In this document: positions 33,596-42,422 of the stretch, piece after piece
Numbering within the stretch: the first letter of the stretch is position 1
How the letters are laid out: each line of letters opens with the position of its first letter
Assembly (NCBI RefSeq): GCF_029968095.1
Contig: NZ_JASCIR010000003.1
Coordinates: 124,001 to 188,000, forward strand
Origin: Streptomyces solicavernae
GTDB taxonomy: Bacteria; Actinomycetota; Actinomycetes; Streptomycetales; Streptomycetaceae
Length of the DNA: 64,000 nucleotides
Direction: 5' to 3'
Program-made: the position numbers and the translations under genes
Notes under the pieces: generated by a model
What the model was told of the DNA's origin: nothing
Seen by the model: only the letters and a program-made list of their open reading frames with translations
The model's database searches: none

Positions 33596-33761
33596 GTCGT
33601 CCCTCCATTCCTGGTGTACGGAGCGGAAGTTACCGCCGGTCAACCGAAGTGACCAGGGGCGCCCTGTGAAGAGAGTGCGCAACCGGACCCGGTCGGGCGC
33701 ACAACCGTGCGGGTCCCTCGGAGGTCTCCCTGGGCAGACCACACGCTGCACAGGAGGAACC

Positions 33762-35171
33762 GTGCGCCACCGCCCCCACACCCTGGCCGCCGGCTGCGCG
33801 CTGGCCGCCGCCCTGCTGACCGCCCCGCTCGCCCTCGCGGCGCCCGCCACGGCAACGCCCGCCACCGCAGCGCCCGCGGCCGGGCCATCCGCCGCGACGG
33901 CCCCCGTAGGCACGCCGCCGAAGGCGGACTTCGACGGTGACGGGCACACCGACCTGGTGTCCGTCGCCCCCTCGGCCACCATCGACGGCCAGGACGGCGC
34001 CGGGTACGTCTCGGTCGTGTACGGAGGCGGTGGCCGCCACCAGACGCTCACCGCGGCCACCCCGGAGGGCGGCGCGGCGTTCGGCGGTGCCACGGCCGCG
34101 CGCGATCTCGACGGTGACGGCCACACCGACCTCGCGGTCCAGGACCGGAACACGGTCGTCGTCCACTGGGGCTCGGCGCAGGGCCTCGGCGCGCAGGCCA
34201 CCCCGCTGCCCGCGACCGCCCGCGCGGGCGGATTCCCGCTCACCGAGGGCGACTTCGACGGCGACGGCCACGCCGACCTGGTCACCACCGACAGCGACCC
34301 GGACGCCGAGTGGGGCCAACTGCGCGTCCTGTACGGCCCGTTCGACCGCGACGGCAACCCCGCCCGCACCGCCGACCTGGCCACCGGCCGCACCTTCGAG
34401 CCGACCGGCCTGGCCGCGGGCGACCTGACCGGCGACGGCCGGGACGACCTGGTGACGACGCACGCCTTCGAGGAGATGTCGGAGTCCAGCCAGTTCTGGA
34501 CCGGCACCGCGAGCGGCCTGTCGACCACCGCCAAGTCCCTGCCGGACGCGGCCGCGGCGACCATCGGCGACGTCGACCGGGACGGCCGCGGCGACCTGGT
34601 CATCCGTACCGTGCCCGGCGGCGTGGTGGAGAACCTGCCGTACGACGCGGGCAGCATCAAGGTCCTCTACGGCACCGCGTCCGGCCCCTCGACGACCCGC
34701 ACCACCACCCTCACCCAGAACTCGGCCGGCGTGCCCGGCGCGAGCGAGGACGGCGACCAGTTCGGGTACACGCTGGCCGCGGGCGACGCGAACGGCGACG
34801 GCTACGCGGACATCGCGGCCGGTGTCCCGTACGAGGACCTGGCGGGCGCGGCGGGCGGCGGCAAGGACGCGGGCTCGGTGGTCCTGCTCAAGGGCGGCGC
34901 CTCGGGCCTGACCGGCACCGGCGCCAAGGCCTACCACCAGGACACGGCCGGGGTGCCCGGCGTCGCGGAGGCGGGCGACCGGTTCGGCGCCTCGGTGGCG
35001 CTGCCGCCGGGCCTCGGCCTGGCCGCGGGCGCGCCCGACGAGGACACCACGGCGGCCCAGGGCTCGGGCGCGGCCTGGCTGCGCCTCGGCGTCTCCGGTA
35101 CGTACGCGGTGAACCCGGGTGACATCGGGGCTCCGGCGCGGGGCGCGGGGTTCGGCTCGTACCTGCGCTGA
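33762..35171 (+). CDS. Secreted FG-GAP/VCBS repeat protein
   Basis: 469 residues. The signal peptide runs to about residue 27 (basic start, ALAAALLTAPLALA, then AAPA). The mature protein carries about six FG-GAP/integrin-alpha-type repeats with calcium-binding loops of the form DFDGDGHTDL, DLDGDGHTDL, DVDRDGRGDL and DANGDGYADI, predicted to fold as a beta-propeller. Such secreted Streptomyces proteins are cell-surface or extracellular with unknown ligands. The GTG start at 33762 follows AGGAGG. Confidence 0.94.
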   Translation: MRHRPHTLAAGCALAAALLTAPLALAAPATATPATAAPAAGPSAATAPVGTPPKADFDGDGHTDLVSVAPSATIDGQDGAGYVSVVYGGGGRHQTLTAATPEGGAAFGGATAARDLDGDGHTDLAVQDRNTVVVHWGSAQGLGAQATPLPATARAGGFPLTEGDFDGDGHADLVTTDSDPDAEWGQLRVLYGPFDRDGNPARTADLATGRTFEPTGLAAGDLTGDGRDDLVTTHAFEEMSESSQFWTGTASGLSTTAKSLPDAAAATIGDVDRDGRGDLVIRTVPGGVVENLPYDAGSIKVLYGTASGPSTTRTTTLTQNSAGVPGASEDGDQFGYTLAAGDANGDGYADIAAGVPYEDLAGAAGGGKDAGSVVLLKGGASGLTGTGAKAYHQDTAGVPGVAEAGDRFGASVALPPGLGLAAGAPDEDTTAAQGSGAAWLRLGVSGTYAVNPGDIGAPARGAGFGSYLR

Positions 35172-35217
35172 GCGGCGGCGGAACGGGCCGGGACAGCCGG
35201 GCGCGGGCCAGGACATG

Positions 35218-35386
35218 GGCGGCTACGTGCGCGTCGCGGGCCGCGCCGTCGTGGAGGTGAGGGCGTCAAACGCACGAGGTCGAGCCGACCCGAAGTGGTA
35301 CGGACATACATCGAGGACGAGACGTACCTGGCCGTGCAGATCTGGAAACCCGGAGAGCCCCTCCGTACCGTCAGGCGGACGTAGGG
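35218..35386 (+). pseudogene. Possible short ORF with a frameshift
   Basis: The reading frame from ATG 35215 begins with MGGYVRVAGRAVVEVRAS and looks coding for about 20 codons. The following 30 codons are coding-like only in another frame, which ends in VRTYIEDETYLAVQIWKPGE and a TAG at about 35384. This is consistent with one frameshift in a small gene of about 55 codons, or with two unrelated frames. A terminator hairpin follows directly (35353-35392 overlaps its end). Confidence 0.3.
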
Positions 35387-35392
35387 GCTCTC
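35353..35392. terminator. Terminator between the FG-GAP gene and guaA
   Basis: Inverted repeat GAGAGCCCCT (35353-35362) / AGGGGCTCTC (35383-35392) between convergent genes. Confidence 0.7.
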
Positions 35393-35398
35393 AACAGG

Positions 35399-35445
35399 TG
35401 GACCTACAGGGGACCTACAGGGGACCTACGGGGGGACCTACGGGG
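35399..35445. repeat. Short tandem repeat after the guaA stop
   Basis: Four units of GGACCTACAGGG/GGACCTACGGGGG (11-14 bp) directly adjoining the guaA stop codon. Confidence 0.85.
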
Positions 35446-35447
35446 GG

Positions 35448-37031
35448 TCACTCCCACTCGATGGTGCCCGGCGGCTTGCTCGTGACGTCGAGGACGACGC
35501 GGTTCACGTCGGCCACCTCGTTGGTGATCCGGGTGGAGATCCGCGCCAGGACGTCGTACGGCATACGCGTCCAGTCGGCCGTCATGGCGTCCTCGGACGA
35601 GACGGGGCGCAGGACGATCGGGTGGCCGTAGGTGCGGCCGTCGCCCTGGACGCCGACCGAGCGGACGTCGGCGAGGAGGACGACCGGGCACTGCCAGATC
35701 TCGCGGTCGAGACCGGCGGCGGTCAGCTCCTCGCGGGCGATGGCGTCGGCCTCGCGCAGCAGGTCGAGCCGGTCCTTGGTGACCTCGCCGACGATACGGA
35801 TGCCGAGGCCGGGGCCGGGGAACGGCTGGCGCTGCACGATCTCGTCCGGCAGGCCCAGCTCCTGGCCGACCATCCGGACCTCGTCCTTGAACAGCTGCCG
35901 CAGCGGCTCGACGAGCTCGAACTCGATGTCCTCGGGGAGGCCGCCCACATTGTGGTGGGACTTGATGTTCGCGGTGCCGGTGCCGCCGCCGGACTCGACG
36001 ACGTCCGGGTAGAGGGTGCCCTGGACCAGGAACGCGACCTCGGGGCCGTCCTCCTGGAGGATCTCCAGCTGGGCCTGCTCGAAGACGCGGATGAACTCAC
36101 GGCCGATGATCTTGCGCTTGGTCTCCGGGTCGGAGACCCCGGCGAGCGCGGTCAGGAAGCGCTCGGACGCGTCGACGACCTTCAGGTTCGCGCCCGTCGC
36201 GGCGACGAAGTCCTTCTCGACCTGCTCGGTCTCACCCTTGCGCATCAGGCCGTGGTCGACGTACACGCAGGTCAGCTGGGAGCCGATGGCCTTCTGCACG
36301 AGGGCCGCGGCGACCGCGGAGTCGACGCCGCCGGAGAGGCCGCAGATCGCGCGCTTGTCGCCGACCTGCGCGCGGATCGCCTCGACCTGCTCCTCGATGA
36401 CGCTGCCCGTGGTCCAGTTCGGCTCGATGCCGGCGCCGCGGTACAGGAAGTGTTCGAGGACCTGCTGGCCGTGCGTGGAGTGCATCACCTCGGGGTGGTA
36501 CTGGACTCCGTACAGCTTCTTCTCGTCGTTCTCGAAGGCCGCGACCGGCACGACGTCCGTGGACGCCGAGACCGAGAAGCCCTCGGGGGCGGCGGAGCAG
36601 GCGTCGCCGTGCGACATCCACACGGACTGCTCGACCGGGGTGCCCTCGAAGAGCGTCGAGCCGGCCCTGGAGACGTGCAGCGGCGTACGGCCGTACTCGC
36701 GCGCGCCGTTGTCGTCGACGGTGCCGCCGAGGGTCTGGGCCATCAGCTGGAAGCCGTAGCACATGCCGAAGACCGGGACGCCGGCCTCGAAGAGCGCGCG
36801 GTCGAGGCGCGGGGCGCCCTCCGCGTACACCGACGAGGGGCCGCCGGAGAGGATGATCGCCGCGGGGTTCTTGGCGAGCATCTCGGCGACCGGCATGGTG
36901 CTCGGGACGATCTCGCTGTAGACCCGGGCCTCCCGCACGCGGCGGGCGATGAGCTGGGCGTACTGCGCACCGAAGTCGACGACCAGGACGGTGTCGGGGG
37001 CGGCAGATGAGGGTGAAGACACTGCTGGCAC
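35448..37031 (-). CDS. guaA: GMP synthase (glutamine-hydrolysing)
   Basis: 527 residues. Converts XMP to GMP with glutamine and ATP, the last step of guanine nucleotide synthesis. The N-terminal class I glutamine amidotransferase has the nucleophile Cys in GMCYGFQLM and the catalytic His in GVQYHPEV. The ATP pyrophosphatase domain has the P-loop [12 protein letters not shown]. The C-terminal dimerisation domain shows [14 protein letters not shown] and ends in [13 protein letters not shown] at 37031 with a GGAAGG upstream is taken as start; the GTG three codons downstream is an alternative. It is transcribed away from the aromatic leader peptide. Confidence 0.97.
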   Translation of the reverse strand: MPAVSSPSSAAPDTVLVVDFGAQYAQLIARRVREARVYSEIVPSTMPVAEMLAKNPAAIILSGGPSSVYAEGAPRLDRALFEAGVPVFGMCYGFQLMAQTLGGTVDDNGAREYGRTPLHVSRAGSTLFEGTPVEQSVWMSHGDACSAAPEGFSVSASTDVVPVAAFENDEKKLYGVQYHPEVMHSTHGQQVLEHFLYRGAGIEPNWTTGSVIEEQVEAIRAQVGDKRAICGLSGGVDSAVAAALVQKAIGSQLTCVYVDHGLMRKGETEQVEKDFVAATGANLKVVDASERFLTALAGVSDPETKRKIIGREFIRVFEQAQLEILQEDGPEVAFLVQGTLYPDVVESGGGTGTANIKSHHNVGGLPEDIEFELVEPLRQLFKDEVRMVGQELGLPDEIVQRQPFPGPGLGIRIVGEVTKDRLDLLREADAIAREELTAAGLDREIWQCPVVLLADVRSVGVQGDGRTYGHPIVLRPVSSEDAMTADWTRMPYDVLARISTRITNEVADVNRVVLDVTSKPPGTIEWE

Positions 37032-37117
37032 TGCGGCGGCCTTCCGGCGGTGGGGAGGGGGTCTCTACTTGTCGATTCTAACGGCGCGCGGGAGTGCGCC
37101 TTCGTCGCTCCGTCCGA

Positions 37118-37250
37118 ACCGCCTGCCCCAGGTGTCTCCGGGCCGCCTGCCCGGGGTCTGCGGGCCGCCTGCCCCGGGGTCTGCGGGCCGCCTGCCCCGG
37201 GGGTCTCCGAACCGCCTGCGATCCAACGGCATCCCGCCTGCCCCGGGGCC
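37118..37250. repeat. 22-24-bp tandem repeats upstream of guaA
   Basis: Five to six units of GCCGCCTGCCCCGGGGTCTGCGG with small changes, in the gap between guaA and the leader peptide. Otherwise the 300-bp region holds no supported gene. Confidence 0.85.
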
Positions 37251-37290
37251 TCCGAGCCGTCTCACCATCCGAACCCCGGCCCTGCCCGCC

Positions 37291-37321
37291 TTGACCGGCC
37301 GGGCGCCGATGCGGCAATACT
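37291..37321 (+). promoter_or_regulatory. Promoter of the aromatic leader peptide/chorismate mutase unit
   Basis: TTGACC (37291-37296), a 19-bp spacer and AATACT (37316-37321). The GTG of the leader peptide lies six bases past the -10, so its mRNA is probably leaderless. Confidence 0.6.
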
Positions 37322-37327
37322 GTCCCC

Positions 37328-37405
37328 GTGAACAAGCAGACCTTCGCGTACGTCGCGTTTACCTATGGCACCCGGCCCACCGGCTGCCATGGTCGTGCTG
37401 CTTGA
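37328..37405 (+). CDS. Putative Phe/Tyr attenuator leader peptide
   Basis: A 25-codon ORF (GTG to TGA) whose codons 6, 8, 11 and 13 are Phe, Tyr, Phe and Tyr. It stands directly upstream of chorismate mutase, the committed step toward phenylalanine and tyrosine, and is followed 19 nt after its stop by a terminator-like hairpin. This layout matches ribosome-mediated attenuation as in trp and ilv leaders of actinomycetes: ribosome stalling on starved aromatic codons would prevent the terminator from forming. The ORF, promoter and hairpin are seen in the sequence; the mechanism is inferred. Confidence 0.6.
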   Translation: MNKQTFAYVAFTYGTRPTGCHGRAA

Positions 37406-37423
37406 TCCACTGAAGCGACTTCC

Positions 37424-37459
37424 CAGGCGCCCCGGGCCGACAAGGCTCCGGGGCGTCTG
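37424..37459 (+). terminator. Attenuator hairpin upstream of chorismate mutase
   Basis: A 12-bp stem with one G-U pair (37424-37435 with 37448-37459) and a 12-nt loop, followed by TCGTTT. It is placed between the leader peptide and the gene, where a terminator would otherwise block the gene. Confidence 0.65.
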
Positions 37460-37519
37460 TCGTTTCCGGGGCCGGTCCCCCGGGGCGCACCGTGCACCAC
37501 GAGAACCGGAGCCCCGATC

Positions 37520-37867
37520 ATGACGACCCTCACCACCGCCACCCCGGCCCCCGCCACCCCGGCCACCGCCACCCCGGCCCCCGCCGCCGCTCCCGCCGAG
37601 CGCACCGGCGCCCACACCCCCGAGGCCGCCGAGATGATCGGCGGCGAGCGGGAGCGGATCGACGCGCTCGACGACCGCATCATCGGCCTCGTACAGGAAC
37701 GCATGGCCGTCTCGGCCGTGATCCAGGAGTCCCGGATCACCTCGGGCGGCCGCCGCGTCAACCTCTCCCGCGAGATGGAGATCCTCGGCCACTACAGCGA
37801 CGCCCTCGGCAAGCCCGGCACCGCGCTCGCCATGACGCTGCTGGAACTGTGCCGCGGCCGGGTCTGA
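37520..37867 (+). CDS. Chorismate mutase (AroQ type)
   Basis: 115 residues. An AroQ helical chorismate mutase domain spans about residues 38-112; it rearranges chorismate to prephenate for phenylalanine and tyrosine. Active-site residues are seen in ERERIDALDDRIIGLVQERM and SREMEILGHYSDAL. The first 35 residues are Ala/Pro/Thr-rich and low-complexity. A GGAG lies 8 bases before the ATG. The leader peptide and attenuator upstream fit control by aromatic amino acids. Confidence 0.92.
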   Translation: MTTLTTATPAPATPATATPAPAAAPAERTGAHTPEAAEMIGGERERIDALDDRIIGLVQERMAVSAVIQESRITSGGRRVNLSREMEILGHYSDALGKPGTALAMTLLELCRGRV

Positions 37868-38434
37868 GCGCACGCCCGTCGCACCCCCGCCGGGAGCCGG
37901 ACCTGAGTTCGGGTGCGCTCTCACCCGTACGGCGCGTGACCGGTGCGCGGCGGGCTTCGTTGGTCCCGATGTCCGTGCCAGCCAGGGGCGGGCCCGAAAG
38001 AACCACGCGTGGCTCCGCTGGAGCGATGAGACGTACGGATGGTGCCGTGCGTCGTGGGACCTCGCTCCAGAGTGACCGGACGGCAGGGGACAGCAGCCCG
38101 GTCACGAGGGAAAGATTGGTCGGCCCCGGGGACGCCCGGGGCCGGCCGACGGTACAAAAAGCCGTGCCGACGGCACGAAAGCCCGGCAGCACAGCACGAT
38201 AGCCCGGCAGCTCTGACCAGAAGTGGCCGAAACGGTTGCGCAGGCCCCGGATCATCCAGCACGATGCGTACCAGGCGCCTCCCCGCGCCCCACTCCACAA
38301 CTGAATTGCCAATGGTCGAGACCACTTGAGCGCTCCGTGTGCGCCGGGTCTCCGCCCGGCTCCCCAGACCAGCGGCGCACCCCCCGGCGCCGCCCCGCGG
38401 CACCGACGCTGCCCTGACGTCGGCGCCGCCGGCC
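37868..38434. other. Non-coding region after chorismate mutase
   Basis: About 570 bp with reading frames on both strands but none with a convincing start, codon bias and motif. It contains a hairpin GTCGGCCCCGGG (38119-38130) against a bulged partner at 38135-38150 that probably ends chorismate mutase transcription, plus short AGCCCGGCAGC direct repeats. An AT-richer spot near 38298-38325 could hold a promoter. Confidence 0.5.
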
Positions 38435-38468
38435 AAGGGCCCCGCAGCTCGCACTCTGCGGGGCCCTT
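38435..38468. terminator. Strong intrinsic terminator without an assigned gene
   Basis: Perfect 13-bp arms AAGGGCCCCGCAG / CTGCGGGGCCCTT with an 8-nt loop. The closest supported gene on either strand is hundreds of bases away, so an unannotated short transcript may end here. Confidence 0.8.
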
Positions 38469-38573
38469 CGCCATGCCCGAAGACCGGCAAGCCCCGCCCG
38501 GAGACCGGCAAGCCCCGCCCGACGGCCGACACGACCGGCACGGCCGACGCGACCGGCGCAACCGCCACGCATA

Positions 38574-38589
38574 CGTGATCCACATCACA
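38574..38589. promoter_or_regulatory. Crp-like binding site
   Basis: GTGATCCACATCAC matches GTGAN6TCAC, the core palindrome recognised by Crp/Fnr-type regulators; it is flanked by C on the left and A on the right. It stands about 25 nt upstream of a short stretch ending in the terminator at 38714. Confidence 0.55.
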
Positions 38590-38670
38590 TAAAGATTCTG
38601 CGAGCCGGGGCGCAACCATGCACTCCCCTCACAGGTCATGCATGCGTAACAGCGCCCGCACTCCCGTGCG

Positions 38671-38714
38671 CGACAAGGGACCTGCACTCGGAGGGGGGTG
38701 CAGGTCCCTTGTCG
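38671..38714. terminator. Perfect 17-bp terminator
   Basis: CGACAAGGGACCTGCAC (38671-38687) and its complement (38698-38714) with a 10-nt loop. It ends the GMC oxidoreductase gene (stop 38765) and may also end a short plus-strand transcript that begins near the Crp-like site. Confidence 0.9.
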
Positions 38715-38764
38715 TACCCCGTACGGCGTACGGCGCACGGCGTACGGCGGACGGGGTACGGGAA

Positions 38765-40558
38765 CTACGGCTGCTTCTTCGAGGGCACCGTCGGCACGCC
38801 GAGGAAGGGGAGCTTCAGGGCGCCGAAGGCGTCCGCGGGGACCGTCGGCGACTTCGGTTCCACGGCCCCGATCCGCTCGTACCCGGCACCCTGGGCGGGG
38901 CGCTGGTCGTCCTCGCCCTTGTTCGGCCAGAACGACATGGCGCGCTCGGCCTGGGCGGTGATCGTCAGCGACGGGTTGACGCCCAGGTTCGCCGAGACCG
39001 CGGCGCCGTCGACGACCGAGATGCCGGGGTGCCCGTAGAGCCGGTGGTACGGGTCGATGACGCCGCGCGCCGCGTCGGCGCCGATCGGGCAGCCGCCGAG
39101 GAAGTGCGCGGTGAGCGGGGTGCCCATCAGCTCGCCGATGTTGGACCCGGCGAAGCCGTTGATCTCCCTGGCGAGCAGCGAGGCCGCCTCGGTGGCCGCC
39201 TGGATCTGGTTGGGGTTGGGCGCGCCATGCCCCTGACGTGCCGTCAACAGGCCCTTGCCGATCCCCTTTTCCTTGCGGTACGTGGTCAGGGAGTTGTCCA
39301 GGGACTGCATGACCAGGCCGATGATGGTCCGCTCCGACCAGCGCCGGTTGGACAGCGAGCGCGCCGCCTGGAGCGGGTGCCGGACGCAGTTGGCCAGCCA
39401 GGCCGCCACCCGCCGTGAGCTGTACGGGACTTGGAGGACGGTCATGCCGCCCATCGCGTTCGAGCCCTTGCCGTAGCGCACCGGCTCGATGTGCGTGTCG
39501 CCGTCCGGGTGGATGGACGACGTGATCGCGACGCCCTGCGTGAAGTCCACCTTGGCGACGCCGTGCCGCTTCTTGTAGCGGCGGTTGTCGGTCTGCGCGC
39601 CCACCAGGGCCTCGGAGTTGGTGCGGGTGAGGTCGCCGAGCCGGTCCGAGATGTGCGGCAGCAGGTTGCTGTCCTTCATGCGGTGCAGGAGCGTCTGCGT
39701 GCCGTACGTACCGGCGGCGATCACCACGCGCTCCGCGCGGAAGACGCGGCCCTTGCCCTTGCGCTTGTCGTTCGTGGGCAGCGTCGCCACGGCGAAGCCG
39801 CCGCGGGAGTCCTCGGTGACCGAGACGACCGAGGTCATCGGGTGGATGGTCGCGCCCGCCTGCTCTGCGAGGTGCAGGTAGTTCTCGTTCAGGGTGTTCT
39901 TCGCGCCGTGCCGGCAGCCCGTCATGCACTCGCCGCACTCGGTGCACGCCTTGCGGGACGGGCCCGCGCCGCCGAAGTACGGGTCGGGGACCTCGACGCC
40001 GGGCTTGGCCTTCGCGTCGCCGGTCGCGTCCTTGCCGTCGCCGTAGAACACGCCGACCGGCGCCATGTGGAAGGAGTCGCCGACGCCCATCGCCTCGGCC
40101 GTCGCCTTCAGATGTACGTCCGAGGGCGTCATCGTCGGGTTGAGCCGCACGCCGAGCATCCGCTGCGCCTGGTCGTAGTGCGGCTTCAACTCCTCCTGCC
40201 AGTCCGTGATGTCCCGCCACTGCGGGTCGTTGAAGAACGGCGCGGGCGGTACGTACAGGGTGTTGGCGTAGTTCAGGGAGCCGCCGCCGACGCCCGAACC
40301 CGCGAGGACCATCACGTTGCCGAGCAGATGGATGCGCTGGATGCCGTAGAGGCCGAGCGCCGGGGCCCACAGGTAGTTCTTCAGGTCCCAGGAGCTCTTC
40401 GGCAGTTCGGCGCGGGTGAAGCGGCGGCCGGCCTCCAGGACGCCGACGCGGTAGCCCTTCTCGGTCAGGCGCAGGGCGGAGACGCTGCCGCCGAAGCCTG
40501 ACCCTACGACCAGGACGTCGTAGTCGTACGCGGAGTAGTCGCTGTCGTCCAGCGCCAT
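38765..40558 (-). CDS. GMC family oxidoreductase (cholesterol-oxidase-like, ChoD type)
   Basis: 597 residues. FAD-binding GSGFGGSVSALRLTEKG at the N-terminus and the C-terminal GMC signature GVNPSLTITAQAERAM identify a flavin oxidoreductase. A Cys cluster CTECGECMTGCRHGAKNTL near residue 205, as in the mycobacterial ChoD-like subgroup, might bind an iron-sulfur cluster. The closest known activity is oxidation of sterols or other alcohols; the substrate is not certain. GAGGAG lies 9 bases before the ATG. It stands 73 nt downstream of the aldehyde dehydrogenase gene and is probably in one operon with it, which would couple alcohol and aldehyde oxidation. Confidence 0.93.
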   Translation of the reverse strand: MALDDSDYSAYDYDVLVVGSGFGGSVSALRLTEKGYRVGVLEAGRRFTRAELPKSSWDLKNYLWAPALGLYGIQRIHLLGNVMVLAGSGVGGGSLNYANTLYVPPAPFFNDPQWRDITDWQEELKPHYDQAQRMLGVRLNPTMTPSDVHLKATAEAMGVGDSFHMAPVGVFYGDGKDATGDAKAKPGVEVPDPYFGGAGPSRKACTECGECMTGCRHGAKNTLNENYLHLAEQAGATIHPMTSVVSVTEDSRGGFAVATLPTNDKRKGKGRVFRAERVVIAAGTYGTQTLLHRMKDSNLLPHISDRLGDLTRTNSEALVGAQTDNRRYKKRHGVAKVDFTQGVAITSSIHPDGDTHIEPVRYGKGSNAMGGMTVLQVPYSSRRVAAWLANCVRHPLQAARSLSNRRWSERTIIGLVMQSLDNSLTTYRKEKGIGKGLLTARQGHGAPNPNQIQAATEAASLLAREINGFAGSNIGELMGTPLTAHFLGGCPIGADAARGVIDPYHRLYGHPGISVVDGAAVSANLGVNPSLTITAQAERAMSFWPNKGEDDQRPAQGAGYERIGAVEPKSPTVPADAFGALKLPFLGVPTVPSKKQP

Positions 40559-40631
40559 CGCTCGTTCTCCTCGGATGCGTGTGCGGGCTGTGTGTGGCTG
40601 ATCGCGCAGTTCCCCGCGCCCCTGAAGGCGC

Positions 40632-42287
40632 TCAGCGCAGGCGGAACGCCTTCATCGCGCGCAGGCTGCGGCTCATGAACGCCGCGTACTTCTCGTCGTC
40701 CATGCCGAAGGACGGGGCCATCGGCATGATCCGCTGGGTGGCCACGGTCTGCGCCTCGGTGTACTTGAGGATGCCCTCGGAGCCGTGCCGGCGGCCGAGA
40801 CCGGAGTCCTTCATGCCGCCCATCGGGGACTGCACGCTGCCGTACGCCGGGGCGTAGCCCTCGTTGACGTTGACCGTGCCGGTGCGCAGCCGGGCGGCGA
40901 CGGCGCGGCCGCGACGGCCGTCCTTCGTCCACACCGAGGAGTTCAGGCCGTACGCGGTGGAGTTGGCGCGCTCGACCGCCTCGTCCTCGTCGCTGAAGCG
41001 GTAGAGGGAGACGACCGGGCCGAAGGTCTCCTCCTCGCACACGGCCATCGGGGCCTCGACGCCGTCGAGGATGGTCGGCTCGTAGAAGTACGGGCCGATG
41101 TCCGGGCGGGCCGTGCCGCCCGCGACGAGCGTGGCGCCCTTGGCGACGGCCTCCTCGACGTGCCGCGTCACCGTCTCCAGCTGCCGCTCGCCGACCAGCG
41201 AACCCATGTCGGCGCCGTACGCGAGGGACGTGCCGAGGCGCATCGCGCGGGTACGGGCGGCGAAGCGGGCCACGAACTCGTCGGCGATCGACTCGTGGAC
41301 GTACAACCGCTCGATGGAGATGCAGAGCTGGCCCGCGGACGAGAAGCAGGCGCGGACGGCGCCGGCGGCGGCCTTGTCCACGTCGGCGTCCTGGAGGACC
41401 AGCATGGCGTTCTTGCCGCCGAGTTCGAGCGAGACGCCGACCAGGCGGGCGGCGGCGCCCTGGGCGACCTCGCGGCCGGTGCGGGTGGAGCCGGTGAACG
41501 AGACGTAGTCGGCGCGCTTGACCAGCTCCGGGCCCACGACCGGGCCTTCGCCGAGCACGACCTGGAACACCTCGGCCGGAAGGCCCGCCTCGACCAGCAG
41601 GTCGCGGGCCCACAGGGCAGTCAGGCAGGTCTCGGTGTCGGGCTTCATCACGACGGCGTTGCCGGCCACGAACGCCGGGAGCGCGTCGCCGACGGACAGC
41701 TCGAACGGGTAGTTCCACGGCGCGATCTGCCCGACGACGCCGCGCGGCACCCGGTTCTCGACGACCTTCGTGAGCGTCGGCACGGCCCCGGTGTGGCTGC
41801 GCGAGCGCAGGTACGAGGGGGCCTTGCGTCCGTAGTGCCGGGCGGCGACCGTGACGGCCTGCACCTCCTCGTGGGCGTGCAGGCGGGCCTTGCCGGTCTC
41901 CAGCTGGATCAGGTCGAGCACCTCGGCCTGGCGGGCGAGGACCAGGTCGTGAAAGCGGAGCAGGACCGCGGCGCGCCGGCGCACGGGAGTCGCCTCCCAC
42001 GCGCGCTGCGCGGCGCGGGCCCGCTCGAAGGCGCGCTCCACGTCCGCGGGCGTGGACTCGGGCAGGTCGGCCAGCTTCTCGCCGGTGAACGGCGTGTGGT
42101 TGGCGGTCCGCCCGGATCCGACGACGTCACGGGTGAGCTGGGCGATCAGCTCGGGCGTGACCACATCGACTGCGGTACGCGCGCCCGCGGGCGCCGGAGC
42201 GATGGGGTTGGTGCCGATGTCCTTCGTGCCGTGCGCGTCGTCCTGCGTGTCGTTCGTGCCCTGGGCGGGAGCCTGCGAGTCCGTCAT
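40632..42287 (-). CDS. Succinate-semialdehyde dehydrogenase-type aldehyde dehydrogenase
   Basis: 551 residues. The aldehyde dehydrogenase domain contains NAD(P)-binding FTGSTRTGREVA, the general base Glu in LELGGKN and the nucleophile Cys in FSSAGQLCIS. It resembles GabD2-type succinate-semialdehyde dehydrogenases. An N-terminal 35-residue Asp/Thr-rich extension precedes the domain. The ATG at 42287 is the first start. It is the upstream partner of the GMC oxidoreductase gene. Confidence 0.93.
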   Translation of the reverse strand: MTDSQAPAQGTNDTQDDAHGTKDIGTNPIAPAPAGARTAVDVVTPELIAQLTRDVVGSGRTANHTPFTGEKLADLPESTPADVERAFERARAAQRAWEATPVRRRAAVLLRFHDLVLARQAEVLDLIQLETGKARLHAHEEVQAVTVAARHYGRKAPSYLRSRSHTGAVPTLTKVVENRVPRGVVGQIAPWNYPFELSVGDALPAFVAGNAVVMKPDTETCLTALWARDLLVEAGLPAEVFQVVLGEGPVVGPELVKRADYVSFTGSTRTGREVAQGAAARLVGVSLELGGKNAMLVLQDADVDKAAAGAVRACFSSAGQLCISIERLYVHESIADEFVARFAARTRAMRLGTSLAYGADMGSLVGERQLETVTRHVEEAVAKGATLVAGGTARPDIGPYFYEPTILDGVEAPMAVCEEETFGPVVSLYRFSDEDEAVERANSTAYGLNSSVWTKDGRRGRAVAARLRTGTVNVNEGYAPAYGSVQSPMGGMKDSGLGRRHGSEGILKYTEAQTVATQRIMPMAPSFGMDDEKYAAFMSRSLRAMKAFRLR

Positions 42288-42422
42288 GGGCGTGAGCGTA
42301 CGACCCCGGAAACCTTTTGGGTACCCGTCGGTAACGAGGTTTCACGGAGTGCGCACATCGCGCCAGTGGCTGCTGGCAGCAAAGGGGCTGATCAGGGGCG
42401 TTGTCGGGGCAACGGCCCGCCT

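Noticed and set aside
37921..38619. 232-codon minus-strand frame in the gap after chorismate mutase
   Set aside because: No ribosome binding site or motif, and it crosses two strong terminator hairpins.
38618..39418. Plus-strand ORF starting just after the Crp-like site
   Set aside because: It crosses the terminator at 38671-38714 and runs antisense into the GMC oxidoreductase gene.
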